A DNA stretch of 55,853 nt from NCBI GenBank assembly GCA_017548125.1, contig JAFYNK010000044.1, positions 1 through 55,853 of the forward strand, read 5' to 3'. This document shows positions 28,624-37,900 of this stretch, piece by piece. The DNA is from Bacteroidales bacterium. Lineage in GTDB: Bacteria; Bacteroidota; Bacteroidia; Bacteroidales; F082. Numbering within the stretch: position 1 is the first letter of the stretch; each line of letters opens with the position of its first letter. The notes beneath the pieces are model-generated. The model saw nothing but the letters and a program-made list of their open reading frames with translations. It did not search any database and was not told the DNA's origin. A program made the position numbers and the translations under genes.

Positions 28624-28837
28624 AAAAGTTCTGAAGGAACGACAGTTCCCAGGCAGGTGATGGAGCGTTAGCGGAATGCCTGCAAAGAAGATTTGCCAAA
28701 TTAATAAAAGCGCTGAAGGCACGACAGAGTTTTTTCTGTCGTGCCTTCAGCACTTTGATATCAACCTGGTCATGAATGCAGGGGTTCCGTGCTTCGCACT
28801 CCACCGCCTGCCTGGGAACTGTCGTCACTACGTGACT
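28624..28837. repeat. Foldback element: 105-bp element (copy 2) followed by its inverted, diverged copy
   Basis: 28624-28728 matches copy 1 at 26974. From 28729 the sequence runs back as its reverse complement at roughly 70 percent identity, including CTGCCTGGGAACTGTCGT. The centre is a very strong hairpin: GCTGAAGGCACGACAGA pairs perfectly with TCTGTCGTGCCTTCAGC over a short T-rich loop. The 97-codon minus ORF here is only the repeat read through. Confidence 0.85.
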
Positions 28838-28904
28838 TTTTTGTAGTAATGTAGTAAAACAATATGGATAGATACGATAAGATTCGCGGAACACGACACA
28901 ATGA

Positions 28905-28936
28905 AAAATAAACAATATGTCGTTGATGCGTCTTTG
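28905..28936 (+). repeat. Right half-copy of the 50-bp palindromic repeat
   Basis: aaataaacaatatgtcgttg and atgcgtctttgggtt match 28553-28590 almost exactly. Confidence 0.7.
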
Positions 28937-29009
28937 GGTTAGGAGATGTAGAAATCCGTTACATAGATAATGAATGTTCTAGATCGTATTTAAATTTATA
29001 GAATTTGCC

Positions 29010-29110
29010 CAATGCGTTAGGGATTGCAGCGGCATCCTTTTTTAGACGAAGCGATAGCGGAGGCGAAAAAAGATAGAGCGGAAAGCCCGACGGCTTCGCC
29101 GGAACGCCCA
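29010..29110. repeat. Bacteroidales-type intergenic element (gcagcggcatcc ... agcggaaagcccg)
   Basis: GC-richer than its surroundings, with small hairpins such as GACGGCTTCGCCGG. The order gattgcagcggcatccttttt, then gatagagcggaaagcccg, is one I associate with repeated intergenic DNA in Bacteroidota. No ORF. Confidence 0.5.
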
Positions 29111-29170
29111 AAGAAAGACTACAAGACTACAAGGCAAATGACTAAAGTTTAAAGTTTAAAGTTCAAAACA

Positions 29171-29202
29171 AACAAAAAGAGACGCCACAAAATGACGTCT
29201 CC
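29171..29202 (-). terminator. Terminator of oxyR
   Basis: Read on minus, GGAGACGTC pairs with GGCGTCTCT (with a G-T pair) and is followed by TTTTTG. Confidence 0.85.
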
Positions 29203-29237
29203 AATTATGCATTATGCATTATGAATTATGCATTAAT

Positions 29238-30167
29238 TTAAAGTTTTATCGAATATTTCTTCAACCTCTCGTCGAGCATGTTTTCTGGGATGGTGTCGGA
29301 GATGTTTTTCGCTATGACGTTAAGAAGTCTCTCCTTGACGTAGTCGTTTCTCACAACCAAAGAGATTTCTCTGTTAGGCTCTGGGTTGATGATAGGACGT
29401 ACGTTTGCCTTCTGCTGCTCGGTCAGCAAATCGATATGCAGCTCTGGGATGATGGTGTAGCCGCCGTTAGTATCGACAATCTTTATCAAGGTGTCGATGC
29501 TGCCGGCTTCGTATGTCGTCGAGAAGCCTGAGTCGGATTCGCAGAGTCGCAGGACCTGGTTGCGCAGGCAGTGTCCTTCTTTCAAGACCCAGAGATGTTC
29601 CGTCGGGATGTGGTTCATCTCATACTCCTTAATAATATTATAAAGAGGCTCGGTAGGGGAGACGTAGGCAAAGAATCTCTCGTAATAGACAGGAATCTCC
29701 AGGAAGTTAGGATTGTTGAGCGGCGTTGCCAGCAATGCCATGTCTATCTCAGCTTTCTCTAACTGATTTATTATCTCTGCTGTCGTGATTTCCTTGACGT
29801 GGAGATTGATATTAGGATTTCTTTCTTGTAATATGTTGAACAGCTTAGGTAAGATATAAGGCGCAACGGTAGGGATGATGCCTAAGACGACTTTTCCTGA
29901 CTCCTGCTGGCGCTCTGTCATCGCCAGTTCCTTGAATTGTTTGGCGTTATAAAGAATCACACGCGCTTGGGCGATGAGGCGCTCTCCAATCTCAGTGGGA
30001 ACGATAGGCTGTGCCTTCCTGTCGAAGATGCTTATCTCTAACTCTTGTTCTAACTTCTGTATCATCATGCTGAGCGTGGATTGTGTCACGTTGCATGACT
30101 CTGCTGCCTTCACAAAATGACGGTATTTGTCAACCGCGATAATGTATTCTAATTGTTGTAATGTCAT
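29238..30167 (-). CDS. oxyR: OxyR, peroxide-responsive LysR-type regulator
   Basis: 309 residues. The N-terminal winged helix-turn-helix (MTLQQLEYIIAVDKYRHFVKAA...TQSTLSMMIQKLE) is typical of LysR proteins. In the effector domain, KEGHCLRNQVLRLC carries Cys200 and Cys209, matching the two redox cysteines of OxyR (Cys199 and Cys208 in E. coli), with the usual GHCLR context. It should sense hydrogen peroxide by disulfide formation and activate detoxification genes. It is divergent from the peroxiredoxin gene, and the two promoters share a 50-base region with an inverted repeat that is a plausible operator. A terminator follows 36 bases after the stop. Identification is strong because of both cysteines and the neighbour. 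Confidence 0.95.
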   Translation of the reverse strand: MTLQQLEYIIAVDKYRHFVKAAESCNVTQSTLSMMIQKLEQELEISIFDRKAQPIVPTEIGERLIAQARVILYNAKQFKELAMTERQQESGKVVLGIIPTVAPYILPKLFNILQERNPNINLHVKEITTAEIINQLEKAEIDMALLATPLNNPNFLEIPVYYERFFAYVSPTEPLYNIIKEYEMNHIPTEHLWVLKEGHCLRNQVLRLCESDSGFSTTYEAGSIDTLIKIVDTNGGYTIIPELHIDLLTEQQKANVRPIINPEPNREISLVVRNDYVKERLLNVIAKNISDTIPENMLDERLKKYSIKL

Positions 30168-30290
30168 TTTTTAAAGTCTATAAGTCTATGAGTCAATGAG
30201 ATACTGAGGTGTTGGATGCTATATGAGATATAGACTCATCCTTATCGACTCGGTGTCTTGGTGTCTCGGTGACTTTTAATAGATAAAATC
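30168..30290. repeat. Word repeats in the oxyR leader
   Basis: Copies of tctataagtctatgagtc, then gactcggtgtcttggtgtctcggtgact, occupy most of the untranslated leader of oxyR. Confidence 0.7.
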
Positions 30291-30294
30291 GATA

Positions 30295-30302
30295 CAAATA
30301 TA
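30295..30302 (-). promoter_or_regulatory. -7 box of oxyR
   Basis: CAAATATA on plus, TATATTTG on minus, matching TAnnTTTG. Confidence 0.5.
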
Positions 30303-30333
30303 GAAAATATCTGTTTGACTTATGATGTTTTCT
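30302..30333. promoter_or_regulatory. Candidate OxyR operator between the divergent promoters
   Basis: AGAAAATATC (30302-30311) and GATGTTTTCT (30324-30333) form a 9-of-10 inverted repeat with a 12-base spacer. It lies between the two divergent -7 boxes and covers the -33 region of the peroxiredoxin promoter. Confidence 0.5.
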
Positions 30334-30346
30334 CGTATTATTTTTG
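30314..30346 (+). promoter_or_regulatory. Promoter of the peroxiredoxin gene
   Basis: -33 TTTG at 30314-30317 and -7 TATTTTTG at 30339-30346 with 21 bases between; both fit the Bacteroidota consensus. The leader is about 110 bases and A-rich. Confidence 0.6.
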
Positions 30347-30463
30347 CAGCGTAAATGAACAACGACAAATGACCGATGTTAAAGACAAAAGTCAGGAGTC
30401 AAAAAACAAAAAAACAAAAAAGTAAATAAGGTAAAAAAATAACAAATTAAAAAAGTAATAAAA

Positions 30464-31177
30464 ATGGAAACAAACAATTCAACAATAAACGTAATGCCAA
30501 GAATTGGCGACAAAGCTCCTTCATTCGTAGCAAAAACAACACAAGGTGAAATCAACTTCCCATCAGACTACAAAGGCATGTGGAAGATCTTATTCAGCCA
30601 TCCAGCCGACTTCACTCCAGTATGTACATCAGAGTTCATGTCATTCGGCAAATTAGCTGATGAGTTTGAAAGACTCAACACACAGTTGGTAGGTCTCTCT
30701 GTTGACGGATTGTACAGTCACATCGCATGGTTGCGCACCATCAAAGAAAAGATCGACTGGAAAGGCATGAAGAATATGGAAATCAAGTTCCCTCTCATCG
30801 AAGACATCAGCATGAATGTCGCTAAGATGTACGGCATGATACAGCCAGGTGAAAGCACAACAGCAGCGGTACGCGCGGTCTTCTTCATCGACCCATTCGA
30901 CAAGATCCGCACAATCATGTACTATCCACTCGCATTAGGACGTAACTTCGATGAAATCATGAGAGTGTTGGTTGCCTTACAGACAGCAGACAACTTTGGA
31001 GTAGCAATGCCAGCCGACTGGCGTCCAGGTGATGAAGTCATCGTTCCTACAGCTGGTTCATGCGGCGTAGCAAAAGAAAGAATGCAAAGCACAGACGAAG
31101 ACATGCACTGCTACGACTGGTTCTTCTGCACCAAGAAACTAAGCAAGGAAAAAGTAGAAGAGAAACTTGGAAAATAA
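30464..31177 (+). CDS. Peroxiredoxin, Prx6/archaeal-type AhpC-TSA family
   Basis: 237 residues. Reduces hydrogen peroxide and organic peroxides in the cytoplasm. The peroxidatic Cys54 lies in HPADFTPVCTSEF. The long C-terminal domain (YYPLALGRNFDEIMRVLVALQ, MPADWRPGDEVIVP) is that of the Prx6 subfamily. Three further cysteines, Cys200 in SCGVAKER, Cys216 in DMHCYDW and Cys222 in FFCTKKL, recall archaeal members such as the Aeropyrum pernix enzyme, where C-terminal cysteines take part in the cycle. The gene is divergent from oxyR and followed by a thioredoxin, a probable electron donor. Start METNNSTINV is the only reasonable one. Confidence 0.95.
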   Translation: METNNSTINVMPRIGDKAPSFVAKTTQGEINFPSDYKGMWKILFSHPADFTPVCTSEFMSFGKLADEFERLNTQLVGLSVDGLYSHIAWLRTIKEKIDWKGMKNMEIKFPLIEDISMNVAKMYGMIQPGESTTAAVRAVFFIDPFDKIRTIMYYPLALGRNFDEIMRVLVALQTADNFGVAMPADWRPGDEVIVPTAGSCGVAKERMQSTDEDMHCYDWFFCTKKLSKEKVEEKLGK

Positions 31178-31233
31178 ATTTCCCCAAACTGCCTAGCAAT
31201 GAATTTTAAAATAATGTTAATGTTTTTGATCAT

Positions 31234-31257
31234 GCAGCTTCCGGTCACGGAAGCTGC
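31234..31257 (+). other. Perfect 10-bp hairpin between peroxiredoxin and thioredoxin
   Basis: GCAGCTTCCG (31234-31243), loop GTCA, CGGAAGCTGC (31248-31257). No T-run follows, so it is more likely an mRNA processing or stability element, or weak attenuator, than a full terminator. It would be coding if thioredoxin starts at 31199. Confidence 0.7.
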
Positions 31258-31294
31258 TTCTCAAAAGATTACGCAAAAAGAAGGAGACAAGAAA

Positions 31295-31651
31295 ATGACA
31301 ACGATAAATTTAACTAAAGAAGAATTCTTAAACAAGGTTATGGATTATGAAAAAAATCCTACCGAATGGAAATATAAAGGCGACAAGCCTGCTATCATCG
31401 ACTTCTACGCATCATGGTGCGGACCATGTAAGATGTTGGCTCCAGTATTGGATGAGCTCGCTAAAGAATACGAAGGACAATTATATATATATAAGGTAAA
31501 CACTGAGACAGAAGAAGAATTGTCGAGAGCTTTCGGAATACGTTCAATACCTACAATGTTGTTTGTCCCTATGAACGGAGTCCCGATGATGTCGCAAGGA
31601 GCTCTGCCAAAATCCGAAATCAAAGAAATAATAAAAGAAAGACTTTTGTAA
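31295..31651 (+). CDS. Thioredoxin
   Basis: 118 residues from ATG 31295. The active site is FYASWCGPCKMLAP with Cys42 and Cys45; the cis-Pro lies in RSIPTMLFVP. The NPTEWKYKGDKPAIIDFYA insertion is typical of Bacteroidota thioredoxins. Start 31295 is favoured because AAGGAG lies 10 bases upstream, one of the few good ribosome-binding sites here. The longer frame from ATG 31199 would add a hydrophobic stretch (IMLMFLIM) ending in AASQ that looks like a signal peptide, so a periplasmic form cannot be excluded. As neighbour of the Prx6-type peroxiredoxin it is probably its reductant, which would require a cytoplasmic location. Confidence 0.9.
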   Translation: MTTINLTKEEFLNKVMDYEKNPTEWKYKGDKPAIIDFYASWCGPCKMLAPVLDELAKEYEGQLYIYKVNTETEEELSRAFGIRSIPTMLFVPMNGVPMMSQGALPKSEIKEIIKERLL

Positions 31652-31845
31652 AAGACAACAAGACAACAAGACAACAAGACAACAAGACAACAAGACAACA
31701 AGTATTATTAGTCCACACATAAACAAAACTACATTACAAAATTACTACATTACTACATTACTACATTACTCAATTACTACATCACTGCATTACCAAATTA
31801 CTACATTACTCGAAAAAAACTTCCACGACTTCCACGACTATTGAA
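31650..31845. repeat. Word repeats after thioredoxin (gacaacaa, ttactacat, acttccacg)
   Basis: Starts at the stop codon with six or seven copies of gacaacaa, then about ten copies of ttactacat and relatives (31738-31812), then two of acttccacg. This is the densest block of word repeats in the window. Confidence 0.85.
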
Positions 31846-31869
31846 GACAACGCGATGCGTTTATAACAA

Positions 31870-31904
31870 AAGAGGCTGCTAAATCTAGCAGCCTCTTGTC
31901 TTTT
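31870..31904. terminator. Terminator of protein B
   Basis: AAGAGGCTGCT (31870-31880) pairs perfectly with AGCAGCCTCTT (31887-31897). T-rich on both outer sides as read from each strand, so it may serve both. Confidence 0.8.
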
Positions 31905-31929
31905 GCCATTAGCCATTAGCCATTAGCCA

Positions 31930-34900
31930 TTATTTTACAACAACTCTGTGAATCATTGTGTTGTCACCGTCTTGGATCTTGATGATGTACATGCCTTTTT
32001 CTAAGTCTTCAACATTGATTGTTGCGTCGCCTGAGATTTCAGTAGCTTTAACGCAGCGACCAGTCATGTCGATTAAGCTTACTTGAGCATTGCTATCATA
32101 TTTAACGAAGATCACTGATGTTGCTGGGTTAGGATAAACAGATACCATGCTGTTCAATTCGATTAAGCCGTCAGGTGTTGTTGTGAATGATACAACTGTT
32201 GTTGGACCCCATTCACCTGCTGCATTTTGAGCTGTACCGATGAAGTAGTATTCTGTTTCTGGAGTTAATTCGTTCCATGTCCATACGTCAACTTCTGTGT
32301 AAGAGATGCCTTCAGCTTGTAATTCTGCTGCGATTGCATCAGCGCCAGCTGCGTCAACTTCTGCTTTTTCGTAGATTGAGTATGTGTAACCAACTGCGAA
32401 TTCGTTAGGTGTAGCTGTTGTCTTTACAGATGTAGCTGTGATTTCTTCAACAACGATAGCAACTTCAGCGATTTGTGGTTCTGGATCAGAATCTAATGTT
32501 GTGAAGCTTACGATTGTTGTTGTACCCCATTCACCGCCTTCGTTGTTAGCTGTTACAACGACAACGTATTCTGTTGAAGGGTTGAGGTTGTTGAATGTGT
32601 GTGTGTTGTTGCCTGTGTAAGGATTACCGTCGTTACGTAATGAAGCAACTACAACATCTTCGCCCATGTAATCGAACAAAGCTTTTGATACAGTGCCGAT
32701 GTGGTATTCGTTTGTATTTTCGTTAGCTGTTGTAGCAACTACTACTGATGTAGCATTGATTGTTGTTGTTTCAGCAGCGACTTCAGCTGTACCGTATTCG
32801 ATTTCTTCTTCTGGAGTTGTGAATGTAACGAATGTTGTTGGACCCCATTCGCCAGCTTCATTCATAGCTGTACCGATGATGTAATATTCTGTTTCTGGTG
32901 AGAACCATTCCCATGTCCAAACGTCAACTTCTGTATAAGGAGTTTCGTCTTCGCGGAGTTCTAATGCTAATGCTTCAACGCCACCTGCTGCTTCAACTTC
33001 AGTTGCTTCGTAAACTGAGTAGTGGTATTCAGCTGTGTATTGGTTAGGTCTTGCTGTTGTCTTAGCTGAGTTAGAGCTGAGAACTTCAACTTCGAATGAA
33101 ACCTTAGCGATTTGTGGAGCGCCTTCAAGGTCGATGTTTACTGTGAAAGCTTCTGTTGCAGATGCTGCGAGGTAATATGTACCAGCAGGAACAGTCATGC
33201 TTAAAGTATTGCCGCCGTTTCTCTTAGAACCGTCTGATAAAACGATGTTGTCAACTAAAACGCCTGTAGCCCAATCGCCGTCGCAGTCGTAGTGACGCAA
33301 GCCGATGTAGATATTCTTGCCAGCGTATGAGCTGAGGTTAACTGTTCTTGTAACATAACCTTGTTCTGAGTTTTCATCGAATGATTCGCTGTAAATAACA
33401 GACCAGCTTTCATTGTCTTCTGAAACAACAACACCGTATTTGTCATAGATGTAAGAATAGTTCATTGGGCTTACATCGAATGTGAATGTTGATGTTGAAG
33501 TGATAGCATATTGTGATGTTGTAACGATGAAGTTATCTGGTGTTAATGAACCAGCAGCGTATGATAATGAGTGGATACATGTTGTATTGTCTGGACCAGT
33601 AATGCCGTATGTGTTACCTGTTATCCAGTTGTAGTCGTCTGTATCATATTGGAATATTCTCCAACCGTTGATGTTTGATGTGTTGCTGCCGTATGCGTTG
33701 AAGTTTTCTGAGAAGCTTGTTGTTATTTCACCGCCTTCGTTGCCACCTTCATTGCCGCCTTCGTTGCCGCCTTCATTGCCGCCTTCATTGCCGCCTTCAT
33801 TACCACCTTCGTTAACGTAGTAGTTGTCAGCGCCTGGGCCGTCTTCACCGTTGAAGTCTTCTGCGTATAAAGCTAATTTACCGTTAGCGCCTACGATAGC
33901 AGCGTTGAATGCTGTTTCGCTTGCAAATGTAAGTTTGTAAATAGCGTCAGCACCGTCTTGTGTTTCACCTGGCAATGTGTAGTCATTGTTCAAGTTAGCG
34001 TAGTCAGGTGTTGATGAGAATGGATATTCAGAAACAACGATAGCGTTTTCCCATGTGTCGCCTTCTGCAACTTCTGGTTCAACAGGGTCGATTGAGCCGC
34101 CGATGCCTGTCAATTTAACGTTGTCGATCAATACAGCTTCAGCACTAGCGCCTGAGCAGTTGTAGTGACGGAAACCAACATAAACAGTTTGGCCAGCATA
34201 GTCGCTGAGGTCTAATGTTCTTTCAACGAAGCTTGAAACTGAGTTCAATGTTTCTTCCCATACATTTGTGAATGTTTCATTGTCTGTAGAAATAACAACT
34301 GCATAGTGATCTTGGTTGTATGTATAAGGATCTTTTGGAGCTACGAACCATGATAATTCTGAACCTTCAGCGATTTGGTAAGCTGTTTCAGTAACGATGA
34401 TGTCGTCTGGTGTGAGAGAAGCGCCGATGTATGCATAATCAACGATACATGCTGTTGCGTCAACGCCTTCATAGTATAACATATCCCATGTGTATGTGTC
34501 ATTATTTTGGTCGATTGCTCTCCAGCCATCCATTGTGCCATCGTTGAAGTCGAAGAAGAACAATGTTGAAAGTTCTGGATCTTCTGGTTGTTCTGGGTCA
34601 ACAGGTTGTTCAGGTTCTTCAGTGTCTGTTGAACTTACATACTTAACGTTGTCGATAGCGATACCGTTTGAGTTGTAACCGCCGTTTTTATGAACGAAGC
34701 CGATGTGAACTGTTTGACCAGCATATTGTGAGAGGTCAGCTGTTCTTACTTCGTAACCTACTGTTGCAGCTGCTATATTTTCTTCCATAACAGTTACAAA
34801 GTTTTCACCGTCAACAGAAACAACAACGCCATAAATATCTTGATAGTACCATGCGTCTGTAGTGCTGATGTACCATTCTAAGTAATCACCTTCTTTAATA

Positions 34901-37900
34901 GTGTAAGCTTCTGATGTTATCAAATAGTTTTCAGGAGTGTACATGCCGTATGTCCATGAAGATACTGCGTAAGAAGCATCGATACCGCCGCCATCATACA
35001 TCATCCAGTTGATGCCGTCGCCGTCTTTGTCGATAGCTGTCATACCGTTGAAAGTACCGTCGTTGAAGTCATAGAAGAAAACGATTCCGTCTTCTGTTTC
35101 TTCGCCTTCGTTGCCTTCGCCGCCTTCGCCTTCATTATCGTCACCGCCTTCGTTGTTTTCAATAGCTTCGAGGCTCCATGTTTCGATTGTGCCGTTGCTG
35201 CCGTTGCAGTCAGCGAAGATGAAGTATTCACCGCCGTCAGCGATATATTCAACTTTGAAGTATTTGTTGTTGTCGCAGTTCTTGATTGTGAATGTTTCGT
35301 TACCTGCGTCAACCATTTCGATAGCTGTCTTGTCTGTTGTGCTGTAAGCGTCAACGTTCCATGACCAGCATTTTACGTAGTAACCGTCTGCTGAGAGGAG
35401 GTAGTATTTGTTGTTGCCTGCTTCTTCGAGTGTGAAGATTTGAGCATTGCTTTCTGCATAGTCAGCTACGCCAACGCCGCCGAATGCGCCACCTGAGTGA
35501 GCTTCGTTATTGAAAGCGTTGATGTATTTATTTGTAGAAAGTGACTTGATACGATATTGAGCAACTGTTGGTTCTTCTGGTTGTTCTGGGTCAACTGGTT
35601 GTTCTGGTTCTTCTGGTGCTGGAACAAATTCAGCTGTGCCTGTCAAAACGATGTTGTCTAAAATGATGAAGTAACCGTCTGTGCAGTTGAAGTGACGAAC
35701 TGCGAAATAAACGTTTTTACCTGCGTATTCGCTGAGGTCGATAGTTCTTGTATCGCCAGCGTTGTTTTGATATGCTTCTTCGAAAACCATAGTGAAGTTT
35801 TCACCGTCAGTAGAGATAGCGATACCATAATATTCGCTGAACATAGAACTTACGTGGTATGACAATTCAGAGTCAGAAACGATAGCATATTTGTTGTTAG
35901 TAACGATGTAGTTATCTGGAGTGAATGCTGCATAACCGCCGTTAGGACCTACTCCGTAAGAATAAGAAGCGATGCAGAAACCATCGATACCTGTACCTTC
36001 ATATAATCCCCAGTTTAATCCGTCGCCGTCAGCGTCGATGAGTGTGAAGTTGTCGAGAGAACCGTCGTTGAAGTCGAAGTTGAATGTTTTTACATATTCT
36101 GATTCTGGTTGTTCTGGGTCAACAGGTTGTTCTGGTTCTTCAGTGTTAGCTGAGCCTGTTAATACAACGTTGTCGATCAACAATGCTGTACCATCAAAAC
36201 CGTTGCAGTCATAGTGACGGAAGCCAACATAAACAGTTTGACCAGCGTAAGCGCTGAGGTCTAATGTTCTAGCTTCCATGCCATTAGATGGTTCTAATGT
36301 TTCTTCCCAAACGTTTGTGAATGTTTCATTGTCTGTAGAAACGACAACTGCGTAATGTTCGTAGCAGAAGCTGTTATGCATTGGAGCTTTGTACCATGAT
36401 AATTCAGAATCTTCTGAAATAGTGTAAGCTGTTTCTGTAACGATGATATTGTCTGGGTAGAGGTAACCGCCAGAATAAGTGTAAGAAACGATACATGAAG
36501 TTCCGTCAATACCGTCAAACATGCTTGTTGTCCATGTTTGTCCGTCACCGTCTTGGTCGATTGTTCTCCAACCTGTCATTGTGTTATCGTTGAAGTCGTA
36601 TGAGAACAAAACATTGTCGTTACCTTCTTCTTCTTCTTCGTTATCATCGCTGCCTTCGCCTTCGTTGCCGCCTTCGTTACCACCTTCAGATGGAGTGTAA
36701 CCTATTTTAACGTTAGCTCTTTTGTAGTCAGGGTCATAGCCAGCGCCTGTTGGATAGTCGCCAAAGTTTGAGTAGTTGTCGCTGTATGTATATAATACGT
36801 TTCCTTCATCGATAGCTGAGAAGAACCATTTCAAACCTGAAGCTGTTGTTGTTGTGTTAGATTTTTTACCAATAACGATAACGAGGTTGTTGTTGCCGCT
36901 GTATTCGAATGGAGTATCGAAAACGAATGTTTCCCATTCTTCGTCACCTAATTCAACATTGTTGCCAGAATAAACTAAAGTGAGTTCGCTTTCTGGTGTC
37001 CAGTCTGATGATGATGCGTAAACACTTTTTGATGTTTCAGCGAGGTAGATGTCAACTTCTGAGAGTGTGTAACCGCTGTTGTTAACTGTAGCGCAGTGGT
37101 AAGCGATAGAGTAGATTGTACCAGCTTCGCATAATTCATTTTGTGGATAGATAGTTTCGCACCATGAATATTTGTAAGTTGTTCTGAAAGGAGTTGCTGA
37201 GCCTGAGTTTGAACCTGAACCAACAACGATTTCATGAGTTGGAGTGCCGATGTTTTCGTTGCCTTCGTCTTCGCCTTCACCTTCACCTTCGCCTTCGCCA
37301 GGGTTTGCTGCGCCTGTACCTAATTTAACGATAGGTCTTTGGTTGTAGAGGTAACCATTGCCAGCTGTGTAGCCGCTAGCATTTGGGAACAAAGCTGCAT
37401 CAGGATTTGAATCGCTGAAGTCGAACATGATGCTAGCAGCAATTTGATCGCTAGTCCATCTGATGTTCATGTTGTTGCCGTTAGCGCTTTTTGAAATAAC
37501 GATAACGAGGTTGTTGTTGCCGCTGTATGAGAATGGTGTGTCTAATGTTAATGTTTCCCATTCTTCATCACCGATAACGACATTAGAGCCTGAGTAAACC
37601 AAAGTGAGGTCTGATTCAGGTGTGAAGTTACCTGTAGCAAGTTGTGATTTTGTTACTTCTGCGAGATAAACATTCATTTCTGATACTGTCATAGTACCAA
37701 AAGCTCCTGTTGTTGCGCATTGGAATGACAAAGATGTGATGTCACATGCTTGTCCGATTTCGCTACTTTGGTAGAGCATCTCCATCCAAGAGTAGGCATA
37801 AGAGTTTCCAAACGGAGCCATGTTTGTGTTACCGGTTCCGTTGCCGACGACGATTTCATCGGCGTGTAATGCGAATGGTGCAAACATCACCAAAAGCATT

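Larger units (their letters stand above)
28453..29237. other. Repeat-rich intergenic region right of the ORF6N gene
   Basis: No credible gene. Contents: ORF6N promoter, palindromic repeat (28534-28585), foldback element (28624-28837), right-half repeat (28905-28936), a second Bacteroidales-type element (about 29010-29110), word repeats (29112-29168), the oxyR terminator (29171-29202) and a gcattatgaattat word repeat (29203-29237). Confidence 0.75.

Noticed and set aside
28622-28915. 97-codon minus ORF in the foldback region
   Set aside because: Made of the 105-bp repeat and its inverted copy; no start context or domain.
33731-33812. Regular short repeats that could suggest a CRISPR array
   Set aside because: Period is 12 bases, in frame, no spacers, no cas genes; it codes for NEGG units. 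No CRISPR array was seen anywhere in the window.
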